Shown here: piece after piece, positions 52,293-64,000 of the stretch | How positions within the stretch are numbered: position 1 is the first letter of the stretch | How the letters are laid out: every line of letters begins with the position of its first letter | DNA from: Trichinella spiralis | Lineage: Eukaryota > Nematoda > Enoplea > Trichinellida > Trichinellidae | Reading direction: 5' to 3' | DNA length: 64,000 nt | Assembly: GCA_000181795.3 (NCBI GenBank) | Contig: CM012953.1 | Span: forward strand, 7,178,034-7,242,033 | Position numbers and translations under genes: made by a program | Notes under the pieces: generated by a model | Database searches by the model: none | Told to the model about the DNA's origin: nothing | The model's input: the letters and a program-made list of their open reading frames with translations, nothing else

Positions 52293-53454
52293 TCTGTAAA
52301 CTTTTAGACATATTTTACACGGATGTAGAAAAAACTTTAATAAACAAATATTTTATATTCAAATTAACCAATCCGCATTTGCATTTTCAATTAAATTATC
52401 TTTATTAATAAACTTCAACTAAAACAGTTCAAAAATTACCCTCCGTCGGATACCCTACTGCCAAATTGTTCAGTGATGATGGATTAACAGCGCAGCCAGC
52501 TTGCAGAAAATATTCACTTTTTCTAAAGATATTTCAATAATTGACACGACAATATGCATCGAATATTCACCGTAATACATTCTTGTGTGACGCAGCGAAG
52601 AACCAGGAGCAACATCAAAGTTCGACTGTGAAACGTCATTCGCTGACATGAGCAATTCGATCTCAAAAAGAAATGTGTCAATAATTTCAAGATTTGCTTA
52701 ATTATATTCATTACCTGTTCTGATGATGGAGAGAAATTGAACGCGGTTGGTTTCATATTTTCCAAATAATGACAATTTGGAAGCTAAAACAAAACAACAT
52801 CAACATATTAATTTTGACACTGTAATGCATGGCAGTTAAAAGAACACATTTACAGTTGAAAATTTGAATGCAAACAAAATACAACAGAATCAGAAACTAT
52901 TTCCTTGTAACAGCAAACAACGAATTTCGAATTTATTTATGCTTCATTTAAAATATCAAACAAATATCAACTCTCGGTTGAAAAACAATTACACCTTATT
53001 CAGTGAAATGAAAAAGATATCGCCCTATAAAAGACATCTTGATAAATATTACAGCAACTCGAAAAATGTTTTAATTATTTTAATGAATTCTTATGATCAA
53101 ATTTAACCCATCATGTTACATACTTAATGACAAAACATACAATCAATTTTACATAATGATAAAGCTGCTTGCTAGAGTAATATTGATAATTAGTTTATTA
53201 AAACCAATAGGTCACAGCTAGCAAGCAATACAATTAAGGCAATAGCATAACAAATCAATTTTTATATTATAACAAAAAATCAGTCATTAGAACACAGCTC
53301 AAAATAAACTACCTTACCTGTAACAAGTAGAACAAATTACTGTCATCTTTTTTCAAATAAACATCAATCTGAAAATAAACAAATCAATTGAAAAGATGAA
53401 TGAATATCACATGTATTTTACTTCTTTTATAACAGGATCGTCGTCTTCACTCAT
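49299..53454 (-). CDS. POLR3E: RNA polymerase III subunit RPC5
   Basis: RPC5 pairs with RPC4 in the TFIIF-like subcomplex of RNA polymerase III, which makes tRNA and 5S RNA. Fourteen exons in coding order: 53454-53422, 53368-53318, 52783-52715, 52661-52571, 52499-52440, 51683-51343, 51214-51004, 50876-50756, 50671-50590, 50509-50346, 50272-50169, 50117-49633, 49555-49430, 49346-49299; 661 residues (human 708). The N-terminus MSEDDDPVIKEIDVYL matches human (EEDDPVVQEIDVYL), and AVGYPTEGDAFHLSMLKG aligns with human AALYRQGELHLTPLHG. ALLVQGCWVLKSEF and LLAARDFLLYKFTKNRVVL match LVQGNWVVKSDI and CRGRDFVMWKFTQSRWVV. GWQFVRPKDINFLHRFPKVVQ and the final SKYGVYYLMET fit the C-terminal half. A Ser/Lys-rich linker joins the winged-helix parts. 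The acceptor of exon 5 (CTGCAAG) is the least certain junction; an in-frame alternative was not found. Confidence 0.9.
51768..51874 (+). repeat. (CATA)n microsatellite, left of gap
   Basis: Long CATA array with a few variant units (CTTA, CGTA, CCTA) in a POLR3E intron. It is followed by a roughly 110-nt unique segment that recurs right of the gap. Confidence 0.9.
51982..52232. other. Assembly gap (251 N)
   Basis: Run of N inside a POLR3E intron between exons 5 and 6, flanked by matching repeat units. The true length is unknown. Confidence 1.
52233..52281 (+). repeat. (CATA)n microsatellite, right of gap
   Basis: Second CATA array, followed at about 52282-52400 by a diverged copy of the segment at 51866-51981. 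Confidence 0.9.
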
Positions 53455-54874
53455 CAATACAAAACGGCGTATAAATAAATTAGTGTAATATCTAAAAAAT
53501 CAGATTTAAAGAATAAAACGAAAATGAACACGCAGTTGACAAATAAGGTTAACTACGATCAGTACACAATATACAAATTATTTAATAAGTTATTTACATA
53601 AAACGGGAGCGTTATAAGAGATAACAAAGATACAGTAGTTTGTTTAGTTCTATTAATAATCTGTTGAGTTCAAATTTTTATAACAGAAAAATTGTTTGAC
53701 AGCGGACTGCTGCGGTAAAGCTGTAAATTAAAAAATGTAAATGCGAAGCCGTTTGTAATAACTGTTTACTGTTTTTGTTTGTCATATACAATTACTTTTA
53801 CACTTATTCATTCACATAGGAAATGAAAACAATCTACAATATGATTTATTTGTGCTGCAGTTTAAACTGCTGAATCAAAATAAAAATGTTACTTAACTAT
53901 TCAATTTGTTCTTCAAGAGAAGAGTCCTAACAAGCATCTTCAAAACATATCGAATCATCCAATCGTACTAAAAGCATAACAAAAGAACAAACGTGTGCAA
54001 TCGGGAATTCCCACCCAAAAACAACAAACGGGAAAGGAGAAAACATGAAGCAATCTAAAACTCAATTACAGTATGATAAATATCATTCAAGTTTGAACAT
54101 AATTTATTATGAAACATCTAAAGTAAAACCAAAAGTAAGAAAATGATTTTTCTTGTAGGAGAGTAAGTTGAATTATTAAAAAAAAGTCTAACTAAATTTG
54201 AAAAGTTGAAAATTTTTAATATTAAAAACTAATAAAAAGACATCACAGCATACATAATAATTCTTAGGAAAGACAAATTGCTAAAATTATTTCATATATA
54301 ATAATGCGAATATTTTTGAATTCTTTGAGAACTTGCATTATTGTGTATACTGTATGCGACAGTAAAACACGTTGACGTAAATAAATAAAGTGATATGTTA
54401 ATGTTAAATTTGCATTGCTTATTTTAGCATATTTGGTAAGAATAAGTGTTTCTGTAAATATTTCATGTTGTTTATTAAGTCCGTATAGACGAATGAAGCA
54501 ACTGTTGTATGTTTGTTTGAATTTTATTCATTGTATGATCCCGTCCGTAATTTAGAATGTAGTGTCGACGACTGTATGCAATTGGAAATTGAATCATAAC
54601 ATCAACTAAATCTTATGTAATTATAATTTATTTTAAAATTATCACTCGAAAACGTACAGATATAATTGAAAGCTTGGCATTAAATACCTATCGTAAGCGC
54701 TACCGGGAAGAACAACTTAAAAGTAGAAACTGAGAACGTTTGATTTGAGATAAATCGACTCATTCGACAAATCAGAAAAATAAGTTCAGAAATATCTACG
54801 ATGGACGCAGTATTAAAGCACTTTACTTCATGAACTTTTGAGGTTGGTGCAGAAAGTGATATTCGTCGGTGACA

Positions 54875-54946
54875 AAACCCCAGTCGCATTCGAGTAGAGT
54901 GCTCTTTCCAGGTCGCAAACCGAGTATCATCCCGCGACGGCGATTT
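54875..54946 (+). repeat. Small dispersed repeat, copy 1
   Basis: Shares its two ends with 56157-56215: CCCAGTCG[CA][AC]TTCGAGTAGAGT on one side and CGACGGCGATT on the other, with an unlike middle. Confidence 0.6.
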
Positions 54947-56156
54947 ATTTATATTACACAATCATATTGTATTTTTGTGTTCATTCTGATTAAGAAAAAA
55001 TCATTAAAGTTAAAAATCATTAACATTTCAAATATTGTACCTTGCAACATAAGCTGCTGTGAAATCGTTAACTTCGAAAATTTTAAAATCAGTTTGAACT
55101 GGATATTCTCAGAAACAATAAAATGTGAATTTTAAATGATTATGCATTATTAATGAATTTCATTAGATATATTAAAAAATTTCCTTGCGTGAAATATTTA
55201 TGCTTTCCCATGTTTCACTATTGGCGCAAGTAAATTTTTTCTATAAATAAATGAATCTGTTTAATGTGGATTCTTCAGTCACAAATTTTAAGATAAAGCT
55301 TTCTCAGATGTGAACAAATACTGCACAGAACTCACGCTACAAATATGCAATAAAAGATATATTAACAGAAAAAATAAATGCCTATTTTAAATTCAACAAG
55401 CAGGCATTTTTACAAAAATAATCAATCATATTAGTCCTAAATTATTCATCATAAATCTTCGCTTTGGATCCAGTTCCCTTTTGCTGGAACTGGAAATACT
55501 AAAGTTCGAACTCTGATCTTATTGTATCTCACGTTAACGTGAATAACTTTTAATGAGTAAAATGCACACGAATAATTGTCACATACAACACACAGAAAAT
55601 CAATCTAAATTACTGAGCCGTCTGATGACGCTTCCGTTTTATTACTGCCTTTTCATTGATGTTTAGCCTCAGGCTTATCTGCTGACGTTTTGCCAGTATT
55701 TCTTCGGGGTACACAACAGATCTTCCTGATACTTTCCACTTTCAGAACTATGATTATGTATTGGCTGTTCATCAACATTCACTTCAACACTGACACTACC
55801 GCTATTCGTAGGTGTATGCTATCATTCCACACCGATTTCTTCATTCCATATTTCGGCACTTTACCAATAATGTAATCTCATATAAATAAGGATTGCAGAC
55901 CATTAGGTACTGTAGACACTGTATCATACTGGTTATAATGGGATGTTGCTTCCTCTGGTTCCATTTTACAAGCCAAGTGTTCGTCTACCAGGCAATTCTT
56001 TGTGTCTAGCCCCTAGCGGATAGATCACTGAAGTAATTTCAATATTCGTGTATAAAGCCTCACTGGTTTGTTTGTCATACACTAAAATAAACTAATAATT
56101 AAAACAATAAATATATGCGCTATTTAATGCATACTTTTTAACATCGCTGCTAACGA

Positions 56157-56215
56157 GAAAATCCCAGTCGACTTCGAGTAGAGTAGACTGTATTCTTTCT
56201 GGGCCGACGGCGATT
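56157..56215 (+). repeat. Small dispersed repeat, copy 2
   Basis: Partner of the repeat at 54875; lies next to the hAT fragment and may be part of the same transposon family. Confidence 0.6.
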
Positions 56216-56240
56216 GTCTCTCATTCACGGCGATCGCGTA

Positions 56241-56504
56241 TCAAGCAAAGCTTATTTGACTGATCACAGGGAAACAGAACGCTGCATCTCTTTCAAGAGA
56301 ATATCCAAGCCATTTAAATTTTTTATACCAACCTGCGCAGAATAACCTGTCAGCAAATGTTATGACTGGAAATTTCTGACGCACCGGTTGCTGAGGTGAC
56401 TCATTAGCCAAGTCAGTAGGGGCATCCCTCCCCGTTTTTGCATTCGATTCACTTTTTGGATGAAAGTCCATGAGAGATTTCATACCTTTCCAATTTGGGT
56501 CCAT
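56241..56504 (-). mobile_element. hAT-type transposase N-terminal fragment
   Basis: An 87-residue open frame ends in GWYKKFKWLGYSLERDAAFCFPV, the pattern of the TTF-type (BED-like) zinc finger in hAT transposases and ZMYM-related proteins (W[FY]..[FY].WL.YS...DAAFCF.C). The rest of the finger and the catalytic and dimerisation regions are absent, so this is a remnant. No terminal inverted repeats were recognised. Confidence 0.65.
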
Positions 56505-58239
56505 TCATCGACAAGAATTACTAGTAAACAAACAATACAGTATAATTCTACTAACTCAGGTTCAACCTGCAGGCAAATAAAATGTGTTTCCTCATGCATT
56601 TTTTGCACTTAAGCGCTATTCATGGCGCACGTTTTATTAAGGATTGTATTAAATAGTCACATCGTCGACAGTTGTTTCTCTGTAGTAGTGCGGTAGAAAT
56701 GTTACAGAGAATGCTTTGAACTGAAAAGCGGAATATCTACACTTTGAAATTTGTCTGGGCATATGAAAAAAGTCATTAGAGGCACTTGGGACTAATATCG
56801 GCACCTCCCCTTAATTGAAGTGCAAACAATGTTGCGCCCTGTTCAATTGAGGTAAGGACAGGGAAGTTGAAAAATCGCTATGAATTATGCCAGAAGCCGC
56901 CATTCGCAGAGCACTTCCACATCATCCATCCACAGTGCTATGTACACTCAGAACTTACACATATATGTCATTTTTAATTCAATATACATGTTTGTGTTAA
57001 GAATCATTATAATAATAATGCCAATAAAAACGTAGAAGAACAGCACAGCGATATAATAATACGCAAGACGAGGATTTGATGCTTAGGGTAGAAAACATTC
57101 CAAAAGCCCAAATACGTGCATAATGCCAAAAGACCATGTTAGGGAGAAAATTTTCACAAAAAAATATGCTAATTGTAATAGAAACATTTTGACCAATGAA
57201 GCCTCTAATATTTCATCCATTCACAATTTCATGTTATCAGCTAATGATATTCTGAATCATTGAGTCCATTAAAAAAATCTACACGAGGTCGAATCATACT
57301 GAAGCTATTTTTAACCAATGAAATTCTTAGTCCAATAAGAGAACGCGGGATGAAAATTCTCCCATACCAAAGCATCCTATAAGAAAAAGTAAAACTTTGG
57401 AAAATGAAGTATTTAACTTTGAATGTAAAAAGACTGTAAATAAGGGGCGAGTGTTTATTTATTAAAAGTTTTGAGATTTTTTGAAGTTATTCAAAAATTT
57501 CAAATAAAATTGAGCAACAGTTGTTGCCTGAGTTTGATTTCACTGTAGCTGGCAGCGTCGTGATACTGTGGTTTTTTGTATTGACTGAAGCTCCTGTTCA
57601 CAGATTCGGTTATGCTGATTTTAAAATGACCATCCAGGTCGAAGTTTGATTGAATTGGCCGTGTCAGGAGACACTGCACTGCCGAAGGATCAGCGGAATT
57701 GTTATAAAACTATTTTGACCATCGTAGCATTAATACTGTATGCTATGCAGGTTAAAAAGAGCACTGTCATTTGCATCGCATGAAAACTTTTTCAAACGAT
57801 AAACAATAATAACACTGGTTGAGCTTTTGTAACAAAATTTTCACGCCGGTTGAGAGCGTCGGCAAAAATTTGTCTGTTTTAATTTGCTCTCCAGCACAGA
57901 ATATTAAAATATATTGTTTGTAGTGCATTTTGTTTTTCAAAAAGAATGATTTTTTATTCTCGTTTACGAACGAAATTTTTTTTGCATTATTGTACTTTGA
58001 AATCGAGAATAATTTGAGCAGTTTTAAACTGTAATATAATTTATGTGCAGTCCGTAGTGCGATAAATCCCGTAGTGCATTTTTTGAAATTAATATTTAGT
58101 GTGAAAATGTCGCTTTAAGCTGTTTTTTATTTAAATGATGATTTTTTCACCTCATGTGATCTTGATTAAAAATAAGTTATGTCAATATTGAAGAAATTGC
58201 TTCGAATGGATGTAATTTTTTTAAGTATAAATTTTAGTA

Positions 58240-60332
58240 ATGTCTGAAAAAAATAAAAAGAGTTCTATTGCAATGGACGTTCTGCCCATCGACAGTACCG
58301 GTCCGGAAAAATCGCTTATGTACTTGAAACAACTTTTGGCTATATCTGTATCAACGATCTGCTATTTGAGAAATTTGTTTCCCGCCGATGCATTTTGTAA
58401 TAGAGAGTTCGAAGATACGAAACTTCAAATTCTTGTCAGCAATGATCCAAAAGTGCTGAGGTAGTTGTATTCTAATTTCAAAAATTAGCCGCTGTGATCG
58501 GATTGTATTCCAGGTTGATTCATTGTATGACTGGTTGTTATGAAGCTATAGATAAAAAATATTTACGAACAATTATTTTTGGCATTTGTCCAAGAGAGAA
58601 AGATCCCGAAAATGTTGTGGAATCGTACTCGTTCAGAATTACATATCACCACCTCGGAGCCATTGATCTAGAATTTACCAGTGATTCCACTGGTCGGCAG
58701 TCCTATTCTACATCGGTGGTAATTATCACTTGTATTTTTTATGTTTTGAACTTATTCTCAATGCAGAACATTCTTTGAGACCAAAAATTCCACTATACAA
58801 CTGTTGAGAAGCATCAACTTGATGTGCCAGAATCTGGAACCCATGCCAGAGAATACTTTCATATCGATCAAGCTTCTTTACTACGACGAACGAACACCGG
58901 CTGATTACGAACCGCCAGGCTTCTTACCATGTCGGAACACGGACTTTCGATATTCTCGATCGGTTCATAAATCACCAATAGCTGTCGACTTGGGAAAAGT
59001 TCATACAAACTTCTGCACAGTGAGTTTGCGTGTCAAGTCTACACTGTATTTTCCCTATGACGATGACGACGATTCGGCCGTTGAAAATAATCGATCTCCA
59101 TTGATGGTGAGTGAATTTCATATTATAGCGCACTTCAGCAATGTCATGCCTGAATAATTAAAGCAATTTGGAATTGAATCCGAAACGATGAAACGGCAGT
59201 GCACTGTGATTGAACAAGAAAATGAAGAAGAAGTGGAAAATTTGACAGAAGGTATAAAATTTCACTGTTGTTCTATCATCTTTTCATCCCTCATGAAGTT
59301 AATTTTTACTTTTGTTTGTTATGTAATATCATACAGTACTTCAAGGAAAATCAGGTTCACATTATTTCATTCAGTTTAAGTTATTATTTTGCGTAAATTT
59401 TCAAGCGTTTAAAATTTAAATTCTAAAAATTTGTCAGTTCTATTTTTTAAAAAGAGACTGATTTGTTTTATTATTTACGTTTAGAGCATGAAGACATTTT
59501 TGTCGACGTGTTCGATGATTCAAGTGAACGAAAACACCCCAGAAAAGTTGCTGTTGTAAGTCAGCATTGCAGCTGCATATGCGGAAAGCAGAAAGTTGAG
59601 AGTGCAATGCTTTATTGCGAATATTGCAATACAGTACAGCATGCAATTTGTTATGGAAAAGTGAAAGTTTCCAAAATCAACGAGGTATTTCTACTGTTCT
59701 ATCTTCGAAACATAAATGACCATCCAATTTGATTGCAGGAAAGGACAGCTTGTTTGCAGTGCTGTTTGGCTAATCGAACGTTGATTTGTCATGATGGAAT
59801 ATTGCTTACCAATCCCAGAGGAGTGAAAGCGTTGTGCTTGTACCGTAGAGCGCTGATGTTGTTGAAAAATTCGAATCAAATGACCATCAGCTTGATGACG
59901 TTTCAACGTGAATTAGAAATTAGCCACAACATAGCTGGACAACTTTGTCAACAGTTGGTGAATGATGGATGCTTGTTTGGAAAAAGTTCTTCTGTATTTT
60001 ACGTGCAGCGTTACGTCGTCTCGATATTGAGTAGTAAAATAATTTGCTTTGACAATGCTGACAAGTCAAAGTCGAACACACCGCAAAGACTTCCACTCCG
60101 AGAATTGAATCAGCTCAATTTGAGAAGGTAAATGCTTGCTTGTTAAGTTTCCGTTTTAGAATAGCAGTTTGTTAATAACAATAAAAAAGCATATATATAT
60201 ATATATATATTTGAGATGATTTATTAATTTAGCTCGGACGCGACCAGGAAAAGGACTGCCAAATTGATGTCCGAAACTCGACCACCACAAACTGCAGGCA
60301 TAAAAAGGAAAAGTACCGTGAAAAAAAAGTAA
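58240..60332 (+). CDS. HORMAD: Meiotic HORMA-domain axis protein with PHD and winged helix
   Basis: Hop1/HORMAD-family chromosome-axis protein for meiotic recombination and synapsis. Exons 58240-58460, 58514-58718, 58780-59106, 59164-59251, 59485-59684, 59739-60127, 60233-60332 give 509 residues. The HORMA domain (about 10-250) starts SLMYLKQLLAISVSTICYLR and has NLEPMPENTFISIKLLYYDE and PADYEPPGF, close to human HORMAD1. After an acidic linker, about 310-356 hold a PHD-like zinc finger: CSCIC, CEYC, QHAIC, CLQC. Residues about 358-435 then look like a winged helix. That order equals the chromatin-binding region described for yeast Hop1. The C-terminus is basic (KRKSTVKKK) and may serve as nuclear signal or hold a closure motif I cannot identify. 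The acceptor of exon 3 lies 13 nt past a nearer AG because only this one keeps the frame. AATAAA lies at 60440. Confidence 0.92.
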
Positions 60333-60585
60333 CATTTGATTGCATTTGAGTTTTCTCGTTCTCGTTTAATTTCTATATTGTTTGTTTGTTTGTTTGTTAC
60401 TATTTACTGTTTGCTTTTTTTCCATTTTCTTGTTCACTGAATAAAATATATTTCTGCATTACTGACGTTGCATGTGACAAATGACCAATGCAATTTTATC
60501 AAAGAAAACTTATTTCATTTCATATCAATTTTCAGTTTAATTAATTAATTTTCCATAATCCCATGTTGACATTGATAAGTCTTGG
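60333..60585. other. Convergent spacer HORMAD / SHMT
   Basis: AT-rich 253-nt spacer between facing genes, with AATAAA at 60440-60445 for the HORMA gene. No clear signal for the SHMT side. Confidence 0.55.
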
Positions 60586-63118
60586 TCAGTACGCTGAAAA
60601 GCCTGGCATAGGATAATTTCTAGCAAATGATTGTACACGAGCTTTCATATCTGCGCATAATTTCTTGAACTCGTCATTTTCTTCACAGGCAGCACGGAAA
60701 TCTTTTATAGTTTTTCCAGCCTGTTTTTGAATCTTCAACGTTAGTTGGATTGCTGTTATTGTACAAAAGAATGGAGAAGCATTAGTATGAAAAAAAACCA
60801 TAAAAAATATTGTAAATATTCGAAATGTACAAGTATGAAATTTATTACGAATGAATTTTACTTATTAATGCTTAAATAGTTTTTTTTATATAGCATATTC
60901 TACTCAAAATATCGACAATTACAAGAAAATGAATAAAATTTGAAAAGAACAACAATTAAATGATAATAATACTAATAAACTTACACAATTATAAATTTCA
61001 AAAAATAAAATGTCAAACAAAGCAAAAATCACCTCACCTTCGTGAATGAAATCTCCAATTTGGACAAAGTCAGCTTCTTGTAAGCCTCTGGATGTCATTG
61101 CCGGTGAGCCGAGACGAATACCTGCATTAAAGATTGACTGATATAAAAATTGTGAAATAAGAAAAATATTCTTGACAGTCATACCGCCTGGACGCAAAGC
61201 GCTCTTGTCACCGGGGCATGTATTTTTATTACAAGCAATGTGCACCAATTCCAGAACATGTTCCACACGTGCTCCATCCGTATGCACTGGACGCAAATCC
61301 AACAACATCATGTGATTTTCGGTTCCATCTGAAAAATATTTTTAATAAATTATCAGAAAAAATAAATTTCCCAATCACCCGTCGAAATTTTGTATCCATG
61401 ATGCTGAAGACGCTCGCACAATGCTTTCGCATTCTTTAGCACTTGCTTTTGATAGGCAACAAATTCTTCTTCTTTGGCCAGCTTCAACGCAACAGCTACA
61501 GCTGAAATTACAAACCCCGTTTGCATACACGAAAAGTCGTCACCACACCTTTCATTGCATATTCAACAAACCTGCAATGGAATTTTCATGTGGCCCTCCT
61601 TGCAAACCTGGAAATACGGCCTGATCGATTTTGCTCTTGAAATCGTACTTCACTTCCACACCGGTAGGTAATTTCTTTTCTATTCCTGAAAAGATTAAAC
61701 AAAATATATATATTTGAATAAAAAAGTAAATTAATTTTCTTCTTAAACAATTAATAATAATTATTAGTGCCTATTCTGTAAAATATCATCGCTGCTCGCG
61801 GTCCACGGAGTGATTTGTGCGTCGTGGTGGTCACAATGTGGGCATAAGGGAACGGCGATGGTACAACTCCGGCGGCAACCAAACCACTTATATGAGCCAT
61901 ATCGGCCATCAAATAGGCACCGACTTCGTCGCATATGCTTCGAAATTTACCATAATCCAAATGACGAGAATAACAGCTCACACCTGAAGGCAAACCAAAT
62001 CACGATCATCAAAGAAAATAAATTTTTGTTTTTTTTCAAATTAACATCAATAAATAAAATACCGGCGATGATTAATTTCGGTTTAAATAGCAAAGCAGTT
62101 TGACGCAGCTCATCATAATCAATCAGTCCAGTTTCAGGATTCACTTTGTAAGGCATAGATTCGAAAAATAACGACGTTGCTGAAATTTTCTTTTTTTCCG
62201 TGTAAAATCTGTCCGTGTGTATGATTGAATTGCTTTTTTGTAAAAAATAACACAAATTACAAATAAACAATTTCACCACCCGTGAGTCAAATGACCACCG
62301 TCCGGCAAATCCAATCCCATCAGTCTTCCGTGCGGTCCGAGAATTGCCGTGTAAACTGCAAAATTTGCCGGACTTCCAGAATATGGTTGCACATTCACAT
62401 CCCACTCATTTGGATCAAGACGGAACAAGTCCAGTGCTCTTCTCTGGCAAAGCAACTCCATCTCATCAATAAATTCATTTCCCCCATAATACCTACAGCA
62501 AACAATTGTTTTTTAAATTGTTGAACTTGATTTTAATTTTTACGTTTTGACAGTACTACAGCACGAAAATGTTTTCGTTTTTTGAATAAAATGCATTTAT
62601 TTAAGTTTATATTTAAACTCGACTTAAATAAAAATTCCAACGAGTTGGAATTTTCTCTTCTGTGTACAACTTTGGAGCGTTCAAGTGGTTCGCACATGCT
62701 TGCTTTTCAAACAATTCAAAAATTGCAAATATGCAAAGTGTAAAACGATTCTGATTATGAATAAAAAAATTACCTCGCTTTTGGATAACCCTCGGCGTAT
62801 TTATTATGCAAAGAACAGCTCAAAGCTTCGAGAACGGCTCTGCTTGGAAAATTTTCACTCGCAATTAATTCAATACCTTCAATTTGACGTCGTTTTTCCT
62901 ACATAAAATATTTCGACCAAATTAATTTTACCATTTAAATTTGCATATAAATCAATGAAAAGAAAATGTACAATTACTTATTTATTTATACATACTTTTT
63001 GCATAATTTGAAACGCTTGTGAATCACAATTTTCAAGTTTATCATTCAAAGTACTTTGATAAGTTGTTGTTGTTGTTGTTGTTGAATATTGTTTAGCATT
63101 CGTTTCTTGAACGTCCAT
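60586..63118 (-). CDS. SHMT: Serine hydroxymethyltransferase
   Basis: PLP enzyme that interconverts serine plus tetrahydrofolate with glycine plus 5,10-methylene-tetrahydrofolate. Exons in coding order: 63118-62996, 62898-62774, 62492-62280, 62208-62063, 61983-61771, 61685-61572, 61501-61379, 61328-61185, 61121-61038, 60752-60586; 483 residues, the usual size of the cytosolic enzyme. Landmarks: [67 protein letters not shown], and [11 protein letters not shown] with the PLP lysine; then [24 protein letters not shown] and [10 protein letters not shown]. No mitochondrial presequence is evident; the N-terminus has a Thr run coded by (ACA)n. The intron after exon 5 lacks a GT donor and appears to start with GC (ATAG/GCACTA). 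All catalytic blocks are intact. Confidence 0.96.
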
Positions 63119-64000
63119 GATTGTCTAGATATTTAAAATGTCAAATGAAAATAAATAAATAAATTATAAAAATGAAAATGTAATTTTTTTTCTCAATTCC
63201 ACGCCAAAGGAAAAAACAGCCAAGTAAAACTGGGCATCAAAAACAAAAAGAAAAAAATCATCCACCATCAAAAAAGCAGAAAGCAAATTATGAAATTGCA
63301 CACGAAGAAGCGTCAATAAAATTGTTACCAAATTTTTGACGCCATAATCGAACAAGCGTCGAATATTGAACTTGTAGTACAAGTTTGAGAAATAAGGCAA
63401 AACTACACACGCCTGTTTGTGCATTTCACTGGGTCACCGACAATATCTGAAAATACCCCAGAATTATCGGTAAAACGATTTTTGCTTTAGAATAGCGTCG
63501 AATTCGGTCGAACACTACAAGCAAAGCAAAACAATGCTTGTCATTTTCACATTCCACAAGCAACCAATGCAACTGATAGATTCATCGCAAATAATTTTGA
63601 CAGCTATTGTTTGTTCAAGAAAAATGCAAATGGACCGTCACGCCTCACAATGAATATTACCGTATTTTTAACAAAAAGAAAGTTCAAATACAGTGTAGTG
63701 TAGTGTAGTGTTGTGAATCATCATTTGTCAAAAAATCAATATAATAATTGGCTAAAATTATTGATTACAAGAATGAAAAATTAATTTTTAAATAAAAAAT
63801 AATAAGCAGTAGTGCTTTTTCAATTAAATTCATCAACTTTGAAATTTTTTTCTTCACTTTTGCTTTTTCAATTATTTGAAATTTTTTTTCTTTGCAAAAT
63901 TTCAATCACATTTCAGCTTTTGTGAAATAATTTCACCAGCCGCTACGTAAAGGGTAAATCAATTTGACAAGAGAGCAATGAAAAATTTTCAAAGTTCAAA
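63119..64000. other. SHMT upstream region
   Basis: AT-rich sequence that should contain the SHMT leader and promoter. A short GTGTA tandem lies near 63692-63714. No gene supported. Confidence 0.5.

Larger units (their letters stand above)
53455..58239. other. Intergenic region with transposon debris
   Basis: Region between the divergently placed POLR3E and HORMA genes. The ends should hold their promoters. The middle holds a hAT fragment (56241-56504) and two copies of a small dispersed repeat. The rest is AT-rich with no supported gene. Confidence 0.55.

Noticed and set aside
51746-52408. Open frame of His-Thr-Tyr repeats across the gap
   Set aside because: It is a translation of the CATA microsatellite and Ns inside a POLR3E intron.
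58707-58783. Nearer acceptor (AATGCAG) for HORMA exon 3
   Set aside because: It puts an in-frame stop (TGA) three codons later; the GAG acceptor restores homology to other HORMA proteins.

Overview
This is animal nuclear DNA: AT-rich, with intron-split single-copy genes, short introns (many only 45-65 nt) that end in TTTCAG or TTTTAG, microsatellites, relic transposons and one assembly gap. The short introns and acceptor style suggest a nematode. A meiotic HORMA protein that keeps a PHD-type finger argues against a Caenorhabditis-like worm, so my best guess is an early-branching (Trichinella/Trichuris-type) or other non-model worm. That placement is inference.

Layout. 47-9197 (+): a 29-exon gene for a secreted-then-anchored protein with 26 EGF-like exons, a novel N-terminal domain and a C-terminal membrane segment; it grew by duplicating a four-exon module. 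13175-14711 (+): tyrosylprotein sulfotransferase (TPST). 15557-16712 (+): LSM12. 17954-33017 (-): a FAT-type giant cadherin of about 4770 residues, about 3550 of them in one 10.6-kb exon. 33.1-38.4 kb: intergenic. 38.4-40.6 kb: BEL/Pao retroelement relic. 41044-42610 (+): RNASEH2B in ten small exons. 43188-47296: Copia relic with LTRs, carrying a second BEL/Pao relic framed by inverted arms and a Tigger/pogo transposase fragment. 47921-49179 (+): NDUFB10, tail to tail with 49299-53454 (-): POLR3E (RPC5), 14 exons; the gap of Ns lies in one of its introns. 53.5-58.2 kb: intergenic with a hAT transposase fragment and a small dispersed repeat. 58240-60332 (+): HORMA-PHD-winged-helix meiotic axis protein, tail to tail with 60586-63118 (-): serine hydroxymethyltransferase.

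Exon models were built by hand from reading frame, splice sites and family similarity. For all nine genes the exon phases join exactly and the summed length is a whole number of codons. Most genes are unrelated housekeeping functions (tRNA/5S transcription, respiration, folate one-carbon metabolism, RNase H2, RNA binding). The cell-surface theme is stronger: a FAT cadherin, an EGF-array protein and a Golgi sulfotransferase that modifies secretory-pathway proteins sit in the first half. I saw no tRNA, rRNA or CRISPR array.
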